From assembly GCA_019694955.1 (NCBI GenBank), contig JAIBAX010000029.1:1-58817 (forward strand): a DNA stretch of 58,817 bases. The letters are read 5' to 3'. Shown in pieces: positions 8,571 to 17,594 of the stretch. The stretch is from Chitinophagales bacterium (GTDB lineage Bacteria; Bacteroidota; Bacteroidia; Chitinophagales; JADIYW01). The notes under the pieces are model-generated. The model was not told where the DNA came from. It saw only the letters and a list, made by a program, of their open reading frames with translations, and ran no database searches. The first letter of the stretch is position 1, and every line of letters begins with the position of its first letter. Both the position numbers and the translations under genes were made by a program.

Positions 8571-10088
8571 ATGATTCTTATTTTCGATTTTGGTTCGCAG
8601 TATACGCAACTAATTGCACGCCGGGTGCGTGAAATAAACGTCTTTTGTGAAATAGTGCCTTTTTCCAAGATTCCGGATTCTTTTGAAGGCATTGAAGGCA
8701 TTATCTTAAGTGGTAGTCCATTTTCCGTATTGCAAGATGATGCGCTACAATTTCCTTTGGATAAAATCATTGGAAAACTCCCGGTATTAGGTGTTTGTTA
8801 TGGGGCACAATATATAGCGCACAAAATGGGTGGTCGTGTCGAACGTTCCAATAAGCGTGAATATGGAAGAGCAAATATTATCGATTTGGCTGAGGATATT
8901 TTTGTTCATGATATTTTATTTGGTTCTCAGGTGTGGATGTCTCATGGTGATTCCATTTTACAACTACCGGAGAATGCCACCCTCCTCGCCTCTACAGAAT
9001 CCATTCCAGTGGCCGCCTTTAAGCTTAACGACTCCCCTACTTACGGCATACAATTCCATCCTGAAGTGACACATTCCCTTCAAGGAAAAACGTGGTTGGC
9101 GAATTTTGTGTTAGGCATTTGTAAAGCGAAACAAAACTGGACACCAGAAGCATATATCGAATCAACGGTTGCACAATTGAAGGAACAATTAGGAGATGAT
9201 AAGGTTGTTCTTGGGTTGAGTGGTGGTGTTGATTCTTCTGTTGCTGCCTTACTTTTACACAAGGCAATCGGAAAAAACCTGTTTTGTATTTTCATCAACA
9301 ATGGACTTTTGCGCCTACATGAGTTTGATAGTGTTTTGGAAAGTTATCAAGGCTTGGGTTTAAACGTAATTGGTGTAGATGCTTCAAAGGCCTTTTATGA
9401 GGACTTGAAAGGAAAAACTGACCCTGAAGATAAGCGTAAAAGCATCGGGAAGGTGTTCGTTGAAATATTCCAACAGGAGGCCGAAAAACTGACGGATGTT
9501 AAGTGGTTGGCACAGGGTACTATTTATCCGGATGTTATAGAATCGGTATCTGTTTATGGGCCATCTGCGAAGATAAAATCGCATCATAATGTTGGCGGAT
9601 TACCGGAAAAAATGCATTTAAAAATTGTTGAACCGCTGAATAAGCTGTTCAAAGATGAGGTAAGAAAAGTAGGTCAATCATTAGGACTTCCCAATCCTAT
9701 CTTACATCGCCATCCTTTTCCAGGACCGGGCTTGGGCATTCGAATTTTAGGTGATATCACTCCCGAGAAAGTACATTTATTACAGAAAGCTGATGCCATC
9801 TTCATCGACAATTTGAAAGGTTCAGGGTTATATGATATCATTTGGCAAGCAGGCACTATCTTATTACCTATTCATAGTGTTGGCGTTATGGGTGATGAAA
9901 GAACGTATGAGCAGGTAGTGGCACTCAGGGCTGTAACATCCGTTGATGGTATGACGGCAGATTGGGCACATCTACCGTATGATTTTTTGGCAAAAGTCTC
10001 TAATGAAATTATCAATCACGTAAAAGGTGTGAATAGGGTTGTTTATGATATTAGCTCTAAACCACCTGCAACTATTGAATGGGAATGA
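8571..10088 (+). CDS. guaA: GMP synthase (glutamine-hydrolysing)
   Basis: The enzyme converts XMP to GMP using glutamine and ATP, the last step of guanine nucleotide synthesis. The 505-residue protein has the N-terminal class I amidotransferase domain ([17 protein letters not shown] at the start, nucleophile Cys76 in GVCYGAQ, His/Glu in FHPEVTHS). Next come the ATP-pyrophosphatase P-loop ([11 protein letters not shown]) and the C-terminal dimerisation domain ([16 protein letters not shown] … [11 protein letters not shown]). A TTG at 8562 could add three residues, but the ATG matches family starts and follows the promoter box. Length is normal and the gene is intact. Confidence 0.97.
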   Translation: MILIFDFGSQYTQLIARRVREINVFCEIVPFSKIPDSFEGIEGIILSGSPFSVLQDDALQFPLDKIIGKLPVLGVCYGAQYIAHKMGGRVERSNKREYGRANIIDLAEDIFVHDILFGSQVWMSHGDSILQLPENATLLASTESIPVAAFKLNDSPTYGIQFHPEVTHSLQGKTWLANFVLGICKAKQNWTPEAYIESTVAQLKEQLGDDKVVLGLSGGVDSSVAALLLHKAIGKNLFCIFINNGLLRLHEFDSVLESYQGLGLNVIGVDASKAFYEDLKGKTDPEDKRKSIGKVFVEIFQQEAEKLTDVKWLAQGTIYPDVIESVSVYGPSAKIKSHHNVGGLPEKMHLKIVEPLNKLFKDEVRKVGQSLGLPNPILHRHPFPGPGLGIRILGDITPEKVHLLQKADAIFIDNLKGSGLYDIIWQAGTILLPIHSVGVMGDERTYEQVVALRAVTSVDGMTADWAHLPYDFLAKVSNEIINHVKGVNRVVYDISSKPPATIEWE

Positions 10089-10128
10089 TTTTTGTAAATA
10101 TTTATATCTCTTTGTAAACTGAGGAAAA

Positions 10129-11496
10129 ATGAATAAAATAGTATGGAGTTTAATGGTGTCAGTGATATTGGTTTCCTGTCACTCCACAAAAAAATTAAGT
10201 GATTCAGAAACATATACACCTATTGCGGTAGATACCGCCAGTGGTTTAGGCAATAGCCCCATTAAGAACATTGAAATTAAGGATCAGCAAGGCGATGCTC
10301 CCGTGGTAACTACACCTGAACAACCTTCCCAACCAGAAGATGTTATAGTTCCGGAAAAACCTACCAAAGCAATTTTTAAAAATCCTTTCGAACATGTTTT
10401 TGCAAAAGACACTATCAACATTGCTGTTCTCTTGCCTATAAATCTTTGGAAAACACCTACGACAAGTGCACAAAAGCAAAGTTTTTCCTTTGATGCGCCC
10501 ACAAAAATGGCTTTGGATTTTTATCAAGGCATGTTAGTGGCACTGCCTAAACTCAACGGATTAGGTATCCATGCCAATATTGAAATTTATGATGATCAAA
10601 ATGATGAAGGAGTTGCGGAATCTATCGTTAACAAACCTGCATTTTCTAAAACTGATATCATCATCGGTCCGATTTATAACAAAAATTTGCGTACTGTTGC
10701 CAACTATGCCAAACAAAGGGAAACGCCTATGTTTTCACCCTTATCTGCGTCTTCAAGCATTACAGAAAGTAATCCTTATTACTTCACTGCCAATGCTACC
10801 AATGAATCGCATTATGCAGCAATATATCAGGAACTTATCAAAAGATTTGATGGTGATACCGTATATATTTTCAGGGAAGGCACAGATGACGAGGCTGGCG
10901 TAGTAAAGGTTTTGAACAGTAAAAATAAAGAATGGGGCGAACGCATCGTTTTGATAGAGAAAGTCATCAGCAAATCTTGGGATACTACAAAAGTGCCCTT
11001 ATATTTCACAGATACGCTGCCAAAGAACATCATTATTCCTAGCTATAACAAAACCTTTGTTGGGCAATTGATTGGAAGGTTAAAGCTTTTACCAAAGAAT
11101 CATTTTAACATCTATGGACTTTCCACATGGAGTACTTTTGACAAAAAAAGCTTAACCATGAAAAACGGTGATATCTTTTGTACCGCTTCGAATTATCTTC
11201 AGTATAGCAATTCTGAATACAGTATTTTTAAAAGCACTTACGAAGCTAAGTTTGACAAAAAACCGGGAGATGCTTCCATTCAGGCGCATGATCTCGTTGT
11301 ATATCTTGCTACTCTATTAGACTCGCAAGCCTTTAACCCTTACGGCAATAGTGCCTCTGAAAGCATTCAATATATTCAAACACAATTTGGATTTGTTCCG
11401 AACAAAAGTTCGGATGGTCAAGTTAATTATTATGACAATAGTTTTGTATATATTCTTAAATTTGACCAAACAAGCCAAACATTTGTTAAATACTAA
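10129..11496 (+). CDS. Periplasmic binding protein-like lipoprotein (type 1 fold)
   Basis: The 455-residue protein has a lipoprotein signal (MNKIVWSLMVSVILVSCHS, Cys17) and a low-complexity Pro/Glu linker. From about residue 95 it carries a type 1 periplasmic binding domain (INIAVLLPINLW, ALDFYQGMLVAL, VEIYDDQ-like IEIYDDQN, IIIGPIYNKNLRTVANYAKQ, PMFSPLSASSS). Related Bacteroidota proteins are called amino-acid ABC transporter substrate-binding or LppC-like, usually with LysM domains; no LysM is seen here. No permease genes are nearby, so a peptidoglycan or envelope role is as likely as transport. Confidence 0.7.
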   Translation: MNKIVWSLMVSVILVSCHSTKKLSDSETYTPIAVDTASGLGNSPIKNIEIKDQQGDAPVVTTPEQPSQPEDVIVPEKPTKAIFKNPFEHVFAKDTINIAVLLPINLWKTPTTSAQKQSFSFDAPTKMALDFYQGMLVALPKLNGLGIHANIEIYDDQNDEGVAESIVNKPAFSKTDIIIGPIYNKNLRTVANYAKQRETPMFSPLSASSSITESNPYYFTANATNESHYAAIYQELIKRFDGDTVYIFREGTDDEAGVVKVLNSKNKEWGERIVLIEKVISKSWDTTKVPLYFTDTLPKNIIIPSYNKTFVGQLIGRLKLLPKNHFNIYGLSTWSTFDKKSLTMKNGDIFCTASNYLQYSNSEYSIFKSTYEAKFDKKPGDASIQAHDLVVYLATLLDSQAFNPYGNSASESIQYIQTQFGFVPNKSSDGQVNYYDNSFVYILKFDQTSQTFVKY

Positions 11497-11516
11497 TTAC
11501 CTAATAATCTAAACCG

Positions 11517-13118
11517 ATGAAAATAAAATCTATTCAGACCTTACTATTTGTACTATTTAGCTCTATGCTGGTAGCGCAAACAAATGTAACGCTCCTCGGC
11601 AGAAAAACTTATCCTGGCAAAGAATGTTCTGCGCTTTGGGGATATACGGCACAGGATGGCAGGGAGTATGCCTTAGAAGGTGTAGCAGATTATTTGTCCA
11701 TCGTTGATATAACGAATCCTTCCAGCCCTTTGGAAGTAGCGCAAGTGCCCTGCTCAAATTCTATTTGGCATGAAATAAAAACATACAGTCATTACGCATA
11801 TATGGTATCTGACCAAACTTCTGATGGCGTTATTATTGTAGATTTACAAAACCTGCCGAATAGTGTTACATATACTTCTTGGCATGGAGAAGGTACTCCA
11901 GGGCTTTCTGTGACCAGGGCACATACTTTATGGATTGATACGTTGGAAGGCATATTGTATCTCAATGGCGGTTCTAAAATATTGAATGGCGTTAACTACA
12001 GTGGAACGACTTTTCACGACATCAAAACAAACCCGTTACAGCCAGCTTGGTTAGGTGCCTATAACGACCGTTATGTGCACGACGCTTATGTAAGGGACAA
12101 TTTTATTTACACGGCAGAAGTTTATGATGGCTATTGTTCCATAGTCGACATTTCAGATAAGGCGAATCCTGTAAAAATTACCGATTTCAAAACACCCAGT
12201 CAATTTACGCATAATACTTGGCTATCAGATGATAGCAAATACTTATATACGACGGATGAAGTTGGCGGTTCTCGAATTGGAGTTTATGATATCAGTGATT
12301 TATCTGATGTGCGATATGTTGGTTTTTTCAAGTCTACTGCTACCAATCCTGCTATTATCCACAATGTACACGTTAAAGATGATTTCTTAGTAATGTCTTA
12401 TTATAGGGATGGTGTAGTAATTGGCGATGCCCGCGAGCCGGAAGCCATTATTAATATGGGCAATTATGATACCAGCCCACAAACCGGCGACGGCTTCAAT
12501 GGTTGTTGGGAAGTATATCCTTATTTTCCATCCGGAAATATGATTGCCTCCGATATAGAATTAGGATTATTTGTGTTAAAACCTACGTATATAAGAGGAA
12601 GCCATTTAAAAGGTATTGTTTATGATTCCATTACTAAAGACCCCATCCTCAATGCAAGCGTAAAATTAGTTGGCGGTGGATTAAATGATAATACTGACAT
12701 CAGTGGGAAATATATTATTGGCAGAAAAGTGGAAGGAAATATCAATGTAGAGATTTCGAAAAGCGGCTATACTACACAAACCATTAATAATGTGCCATTT
12801 ACACGTGGTGTCACTACCGAATTAAACATTGGTTTATTGAAAGTAGGTACAGCTGTTACTTATAATAATATTTATGATGTTTCACTCATCAACAATCCTG
12901 TTGCCAGTGCATTATATTTAAGTATTCCTAAAAATTTCACGGGTTATTTACATTATGAGCTTACTGACATCTCAGGGAAATCTGTAGGCGCCGGTATTAT
13001 TCAACAATCTGGTACTGCTCAAATTTCAGAGACGGCGGCTTTGTCTTCCGGTCTTTATTTTATTTCTATAAAAAACAATACACAGGCAATCTTTTTGGGT
13101 AAATTCGTAAAACAATAA
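11517..13118 (+). CDS. Choice-of-anchor B family T9SS cargo protein
   Basis: The 533-residue protein has a signal peptide ending at VAQ (about residue 20). LVIVD-type repeats form a propeller region (YLSIVDITNPSSP, GVIIVDLQNLP, YCSIVDISDKANP, RIGVYDISDLSDV), as in choice-of-anchor B proteins. A carboxypeptidase-regulatory-like beta-sandwich follows (about 365-440, LKGIVYDSITKDPILNASV), then a T9SS sorting domain ending GLYFISIKNN … GKFVKQ. It is likely displayed on the cell surface; the molecular role is unknown. Its stop overlaps the start of the next gene by one base (TAATG). Confidence 0.8.
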   Translation: MKIKSIQTLLFVLFSSMLVAQTNVTLLGRKTYPGKECSALWGYTAQDGREYALEGVADYLSIVDITNPSSPLEVAQVPCSNSIWHEIKTYSHYAYMVSDQTSDGVIIVDLQNLPNSVTYTSWHGEGTPGLSVTRAHTLWIDTLEGILYLNGGSKILNGVNYSGTTFHDIKTNPLQPAWLGAYNDRYVHDAYVRDNFIYTAEVYDGYCSIVDISDKANPVKITDFKTPSQFTHNTWLSDDSKYLYTTDEVGGSRIGVYDISDLSDVRYVGFFKSTATNPAIIHNVHVKDDFLVMSYYRDGVVIGDAREPEAIINMGNYDTSPQTGDGFNGCWEVYPYFPSGNMIASDIELGLFVLKPTYIRGSHLKGIVYDSITKDPILNASVKLVGGGLNDNTDISGKYIIGRKVEGNINVEISKSGYTTQTINNVPFTRGVTTELNIGLLKVGTAVTYNNIYDVSLINNPVASALYLSIPKNFTGYLHYELTDISGKSVGAGIIQQSGTAQISETAALSSGLYFISIKNNTQAIFLGKFVKQ

Positions 13119-13603
13119 TGCGCAAATTACTTTCCGCCGCTATATTGACCATATTTATTGCAAACACCTGTTTCACTCAGGAACAAGATAGCCTTCCCAA
13201 AATCAGTCATCGGGATTCCATCAGTATCTATGCACGGGAATTTTTAGGAACGCCTTACAAATATGCTACGCAAAACCCAAAAGAAGGCTTCGATTGCTCC
13301 GGGTTTGTAAACTATGTGTTTACACATTTCAACTATAAGGTTCCCCGTATTTCAAGGATGTTTGATGGCATCGGACCAGAAGTTGCAGAGAAAAATGCCC
13401 AGACGGGTGATATCATCTTATTTACCGGAACCAAGGCAAACGACCCCACTATTGGGCATATTGGCATTATCATTGAAAACAATGAGCATGGCATCTTTTT
13501 TATACATGCATCTTCCGGAAAAAATATGGGCGTAATTATTAGTCCGCTGGAAGGATATTATAGAAAGCGTTTTGTTAAAATTATCAGCATCGCCAGAATT
13601 TAA
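13118..13603 (+). CDS. NlpC/P60 (C40) family peptidase
   Basis: The 161-residue protein has a signal peptide (about 1-20) and one NlpC/P60 domain. The expected Cys-His-His residues are visible: Cys60 in FDCSGFVNYVF, His114 in IGHIGIII and His130 in FFIHASSG. Such enzymes cut peptide stems of peptidoglycan in the periplasm. The start overlaps the stop of the choice-of-anchor B gene, so translation is coupled. It has no SH3 or LysM targeting domain. The family call is secure; the cleavage site in peptidoglycan is not known. Confidence 0.9.
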   Translation: MRKLLSAAILTIFIANTCFTQEQDSLPKISHRDSISIYAREFLGTPYKYATQNPKEGFDCSGFVNYVFTHFNYKVPRISRMFDGIGPEVAEKNAQTGDIILFTGTKANDPTIGHIGIIIENNEHGIFFIHASSGKNMGVIISPLEGYYRKRFVKIISIARI

Positions 13604-13639
13604 CAGCAAATAATGCCTGTTATTAGTCAATAAATAAAA

Positions 13640-13670
13640 TTGGGTTTTATCTTAATAATCACTATTTTTG
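13640..13670 (+). promoter_or_regulatory. Promoter TTG-N20-TATTTTTG
   Basis: A TTG at 13640-13642 is followed after 20 bases by TATTTTTG (13663-13670), close to the Bacteroidota TTG/TAnnTTTG arrangement. It ends 18 bases before the chosen start of the lysyl oxidase gene at 13689 and supports that start over the upstream ATG at 13668. Confidence 0.55.
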
Positions 13671-13688
13671 TTCGTATTAACTGAGACC

Positions 13689-16040
13689 ATGAAGAATTTG
13701 CTTTTCCTACTTTTGTTATCCTTCACCTACGCCTCTTTTGGACAGGTTACTTGTGATACATCTCTCTTTGTTAAGGCAAGAGTTAGCATGAATGACCAAT
13801 GGAATTCTGGAGATTTAAGCTGGGAATTTGTGAATGACTCTGGAAGAGTGGTAAAGTCCGGGGCAGTAAATACTACTGCTGCTTTTTGCTTACCCAAAGA
13901 TTGCTATAACTTTAACCTGAAAGATGCTAGTGGTGATGGCTTCCAAAATGGCTATTGCCGAGTATTTCTCAATGATGAAAAAGTATTGGAAGTAACCAAT
14001 AATTTCGGAACATTGTATCAATATTCCTTTGGTTGTGCTGAAGGAGAAGTTTGTGAAGCGCCCATTCCTTTATTATCTACGGGAAGCTTTGTTACCGCTT
14101 ATGAGAATACATGGTACAGTTTTTCTCCCATTGAAACCGGGCGATATGAGTTTGAAGCCTGCAATAACAGTTGTAATACAGGCATATGGATTTATGATGT
14201 CTGTCCTGCAAGGGTGAATGACCAAGTTACCGGAACAGTAGCTTTTGCCAATTCAGGATGTACCCCAACGGGTGCTAAGCTTGTTGCAAATCTTATCAAA
14301 GGAAAAACGTATACTATCAGAATTGGTGATATAAATAATCATTGTTCTGCTACTGCACTCAATTGGTCTTTTTCCTATCTTGGTCCAATTGTCGGTTGTC
14401 TCGACCCGCAAGCATGTAACTACAACCCTGCGGCTACCATTGCCGGAGATTGTATCTATCCGGGTGATCCAAACTGCACAAAAGGACCGGATTTGATTCT
14501 TGACTCAGCTCTTGTGCGCTCTTCCATGAAACTTAAGGTCATTAATAATAGCGATAATTGCACCGTACAGGAAAAATGTGTTTCAGGGTATGGACCGAGA
14601 TACGTGATTAGGTTTTCTACCAGAATCTTGAATCGTGGTGATAAAGACTACTTTATCGGCTCCACTCCTGACGATCCTTTACAATCCAACGAACAGTTCC
14701 AATGGGATCCCTGCCATGACCATTGGCATTATTATGGCTATGCAGAGTATGCCTTATACGATAGCCTCGGCGTAAAAGTTCCTGTGGGCTTCAAAAATGG
14801 ATTCTGTGTGTTAGATTTAGACTGCCAAGGTGGAGGGCAACAAAAATACTCCTGTGGCTATATGGGTATATCTCATGGCTGTGAGGACATTTATGACTCA
14901 GAACTTGACTGCCAATGGATAGACATCACCAATGTAGATACTGGAGACTATACCTTTGTAGTGAGAATTAATTACGACCGATCGCCAGATGCTGCAGGAA
15001 GTGTGGAACAAAGGTACGATAATAATGATGCTTACTATTGTATTCATATCGGCAGAAATGCTCAGAACAAACCCACTTATCAGTTCAGAAACGACTGCCC
15101 TCAGTTTACTGACTGTTCCGGCGAACCTTTTGGGATTGGGCAACCTGATTGTGAAGGCATTTGTAAAGGATTTGCAAAAATTGGCGATTATAACAAGGAT
15201 CGAATCATTAATCAACCGGATGTAGAAGCATACTTTACTGCTTCTTTAAACCGAGAAGATGCTGTCCCTTGCAATGACCTGAACGCAGATGGTACTTTAA
15301 ACATTGCAGATGCGGCACTGGCGCAAGACTGCCACCTGAAAGGCGAAAACTATGTTCCACCCACCGGAGGCCTACAAGACCACTGTGAATTTCCGAATTT
15401 GATTGCCAACTGGCAGGATACTGCTTTCCTTGAAATGAGTACACCCAATGGGAGTTATATCGATGTATTTATTAGAAATCCCAATTTTTCTATTTTGGGA
15501 TGGCAGTTTAGCATGAAAGGCATACAGATAGATTCAGTTCTTTCACTCATTAGTTCACCGTTGTATAATACTCATTTAGATTTTAATTCGGTAACAGGTA
15601 ATATTGCCTCATTATCATACAATGAACTTTTAATCAATTCCTCCAATGTTCCACAACCCTTTCTAAGGGTATTTTATAGTCTCCCGGAAAATGAAGTGTG
15701 TATCGACACGGTACATGCCATTGTCAATGACAAGTACGAAAGAGTATCAAAAGTAGCAGGTGCTTGCAAAACACTTACCCGCATTTTTAACAATGTCACT
15801 CCTTTGAATTCCGGTATTTATCCCAATCCATTACAACATCATGCAACACTTACCTTTTCCAATCCTAAAAACGAATCTTTCTTATTGGAAATCATAGATT
15901 TACAAGGAAAAATCATTGACAATTTCGGGTTAATCAATGGAAGCAAGTATGAATTGAATCAACTCAACTACACGCCGGGAATTTATTTTTATAGGTTAAG
16001 TGGCAGTGTGGTAGAAATTGGAAAAATGGTGATTCGGTAA
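13689..16040 (+). CDS. Secreted lysyl oxidase with dockerin-like repeats and T9SS domain
   Basis: The 783-residue protein starts with a signal peptide (MKNLLFLLLLSFTYASFG). An N-terminal beta-sandwich region, a GCLDPQACNYNP repeat (about 237) and a lysyl oxidase domain (about 265-460) follow. The domain keeps copper ligands H343, H345 and H347 (CHDHWH) and both residues that form the lysyl tyrosylquinone cofactor in animal LOX: K369 (GFKNGFC) and Y402 (GCEDIY…DCQW). Two type I dockerin-like calcium repeats (DYNKDRIINQPDVEAY from 500, DLNADGTLNIADAAL) and a T9SS domain (YPNPLQHHATLTF … GIYFYRLSG) complete it. It probably oxidises lysine side chains outside the cell; the substrate is unknown. 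Confidence 0.88.
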   Translation: MKNLLFLLLLSFTYASFGQVTCDTSLFVKARVSMNDQWNSGDLSWEFVNDSGRVVKSGAVNTTAAFCLPKDCYNFNLKDASGDGFQNGYCRVFLNDEKVLEVTNNFGTLYQYSFGCAEGEVCEAPIPLLSTGSFVTAYENTWYSFSPIETGRYEFEACNNSCNTGIWIYDVCPARVNDQVTGTVAFANSGCTPTGAKLVANLIKGKTYTIRIGDINNHCSATALNWSFSYLGPIVGCLDPQACNYNPAATIAGDCIYPGDPNCTKGPDLILDSALVRSSMKLKVINNSDNCTVQEKCVSGYGPRYVIRFSTRILNRGDKDYFIGSTPDDPLQSNEQFQWDPCHDHWHYYGYAEYALYDSLGVKVPVGFKNGFCVLDLDCQGGGQQKYSCGYMGISHGCEDIYDSELDCQWIDITNVDTGDYTFVVRINYDRSPDAAGSVEQRYDNNDAYYCIHIGRNAQNKPTYQFRNDCPQFTDCSGEPFGIGQPDCEGICKGFAKIGDYNKDRIINQPDVEAYFTASLNREDAVPCNDLNADGTLNIADAALAQDCHLKGENYVPPTGGLQDHCEFPNLIANWQDTAFLEMSTPNGSYIDVFIRNPNFSILGWQFSMKGIQIDSVLSLISSPLYNTHLDFNSVTGNIASLSYNELLINSSNVPQPFLRVFYSLPENEVCIDTVHAIVNDKYERVSKVAGACKTLTRIFNNVTPLNSGIYPNPLQHHATLTFSNPKNESFLLEIIDLQGKIIDNFGLINGSKYELNQLNYTPGIYFYRLSGSVVEIGKMVIR

Positions 16041-16057
16041 GGTTATAGCATGTATGG

Positions 16058-16090
16058 AGACCTGACAGGTTTTGAAAACCTGTCAGGTCT
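16058..16090. repeat. 33-bp near-perfect palindrome, copy 1
   Basis: Two 16-base arms (AGACCTGACAGGTTTT / AAAACCTGTCAGGTCT) meet around a single G between the convergent ends at 16040 and 16108. The same palindrome with a central C is found at 46915-46947. It can serve as a bidirectional terminator, and two identical copies mark it as a dispersed element. Confidence 0.75.
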
Positions 16091-16107
16091 GTTAGGCAAT
16101 AAAAGAA

Positions 16108-16743
16108 TTATCCTTTATAAAAGGCATTAATACCCAATTCCTGTTTAAGCAATTGCAATTCTTGGTATTTCCAAAGAATGGAGAGTTTAAGAAGAATAGT
16201 CTTTTGTCGTTGTTCTCCATAATATTCTTGGATAACTATGCCCCTTTTATACCAAGTTTTCATCACTTGGATGAACGCAATGTAGTTTTCAATTTTATCT
16301 ATGAAGAATTTCAATTCAACTTGTGTACCGTCTTTAAAAGAAAAATATAGGTTTCCAAGTCCACTATTTACTGGTCCTCTGCGAGTAAGAATCATGTCTT
16401 TAACATAATTAGAATGAATAGTGATATTAGAGACCTCATCCATGTTGATTTCTCTTGAGCCAAAATGCGCTGCATTTGCCATCACTTTATCGTCAGTAAA
16501 AATAAGATATCCAATAATGAATGATGCTTCTTCCTCAATTTCCTTACGAATATTTTTTATACCCCACATGCCGAATACAAAAGCTAACGCTAGCAGTATT
16601 AAGCATCCTAATGCTGGAAAAAGGACAAAAAAAGGCAAAATCAAAATTAGCGAAACTTTAATAACGGTGAACAAGTGGCTCTCCTTATTAGTAATTTCCT
16701 TATCGGGATGAATCCATTTCAGGGTTGTTAGAATTCTTGTCAT
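16108..16743 (-). CDS. Hypothetical membrane protein
   Basis: The 211-residue protein has a hydrophobic hairpin (about 28-62, two helices) near the N-terminus. A soluble part follows with beta-strand and turn sequence (IIGYLIFTDDKVMANAAHFGSREINMDEVSNI, in two parts) that could be a PH-like fold. Its C-terminus is basic, helical and leucine-rich. No enzymatic motif is visible. Convergent with the lysyl oxidase gene and 61 bases downstream of the PPK2 gene, it may or may not be part of that transcript. Family not recognised. Confidence 0.6.
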   Translation of the reverse strand: MTRILTTLKWIHPDKEITNKESHLFTVIKVSLILILPFFVLFPALGCLILLALAFVFGMWGIKNIRKEIEEEASFIIGYLIFTDDKVMANAAHFGSREINMDEVSNITIHSNYVKDMILTRRGPVNSGLGNLYFSFKDGTQVELKFFIDKIENYIAFIQVMKTWYKRGIVIQEYYGEQRQKTILLKLSILWKYQELQLLKQELGINAFYKG

Positions 16744-16804
16744 GTCATTACAGCATTATATTCATATAACCTGCAAACATTTGAAGAAATTCCCTAATAA
16801 TAGA

Positions 16805-17557
16805 TTATGCTTCATTCTCCACCAGTGCCGGCCACTGAGGATCCATTTCCTCTAACGCTTCGCAGACATACTTTGCAATAAGATATTCTTTGTACCAATT
16901 TTTATCTGCGGGAATGATATGCCAAGTGGCATGTTCGCTGCAATGCTTAAAGCAATCCTCATATGCTTCCATATAATCGTCCCAAAGTTCTCTTTCCTTC
17001 ATGTCATCCGGGTTATGCTTCCAATGTTTTTCCGGATTAGTCTTCCGTTCTAGCAGTCGCTCTAATTGGGCTTCTTTAGAGATGTGCAAATAGAATTTTA
17101 GCACTCTTGTCCCTGTATCTTCGAGCAGTTTTTCAAAACTATTGATATGCTCAAAACGATTCTTTACGGTATCTTCGTCTATCCATTTATGTACCCGTTG
17201 AATTAACACATCTTCATAGTGGCTTCTATTGAAGATTTGTATCATCCCTTTCCGTGGTACTACATGGTGTACCCTCCACAAAAAATCATGTCCAAACTCT
17301 TCTTCTGTAGGTTTCTTAAAACAATGCACATTAACACCCATCGGTATCAATCCTCTAAAAATATTTTTTATTGCCCCATCTTTACCGGAGGCATCCATAC
17401 CTTGGAAAATAACTAACAGTGCTTTCTTCTCTTCGGCATAAAGTTTTTTTTGTAGATCTTCAATTTTAACAAGATATTTTTCCGTTCTTCTTTTAATCCT
17501 GTCCTTTTCAGCATCCTTCGGTTCTACCGTGCTGATTTCTGATAATTTTATTGCCAT
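16805..17557 (-). CDS. Polyphosphate kinase 2 family protein
   Basis: The 250-residue protein is a single-domain PPK2: Walker A GMDASGKDG (53-61), Walker B region FNRSHYEDVL (109-118), and a lid with Arg/Lys residues (RLLERKTNPEKHWKHN). PPK2 enzymes move phosphate between polyphosphate and nucleotides. The FNRSHYEDVL wording is the form I associate with class III enzymes, which can phosphorylate both AMP and ADP (family knowledge, not tested here). It is 37 bases after the HerA-like gene on the same strand. Full length for the family and probably cytoplasmic. Confidence 0.92.
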   Translation of the reverse strand: MAIKLSEISTVEPKDAEKDRIKRRTEKYLVKIEDLQKKLYAEEKKALLVIFQGMDASGKDGAIKNIFRGLIPMGVNVHCFKKPTEEEFGHDFLWRVHHVVPRKGMIQIFNRSHYEDVLIQRVHKWIDEDTVKNRFEHINSFEKLLEDTGTRVLKFYLHISKEAQLERLLERKTNPEKHWKHNPDDMKERELWDDYMEAYEDCFKHCSEHATWHIIPADKNWYKEYLIAKYVCEALEEMDPQWPALVENEA

Positions 17558-17594
17558 TGCTTTTTATTGAAAATTTATAATTTGTACGATGATA

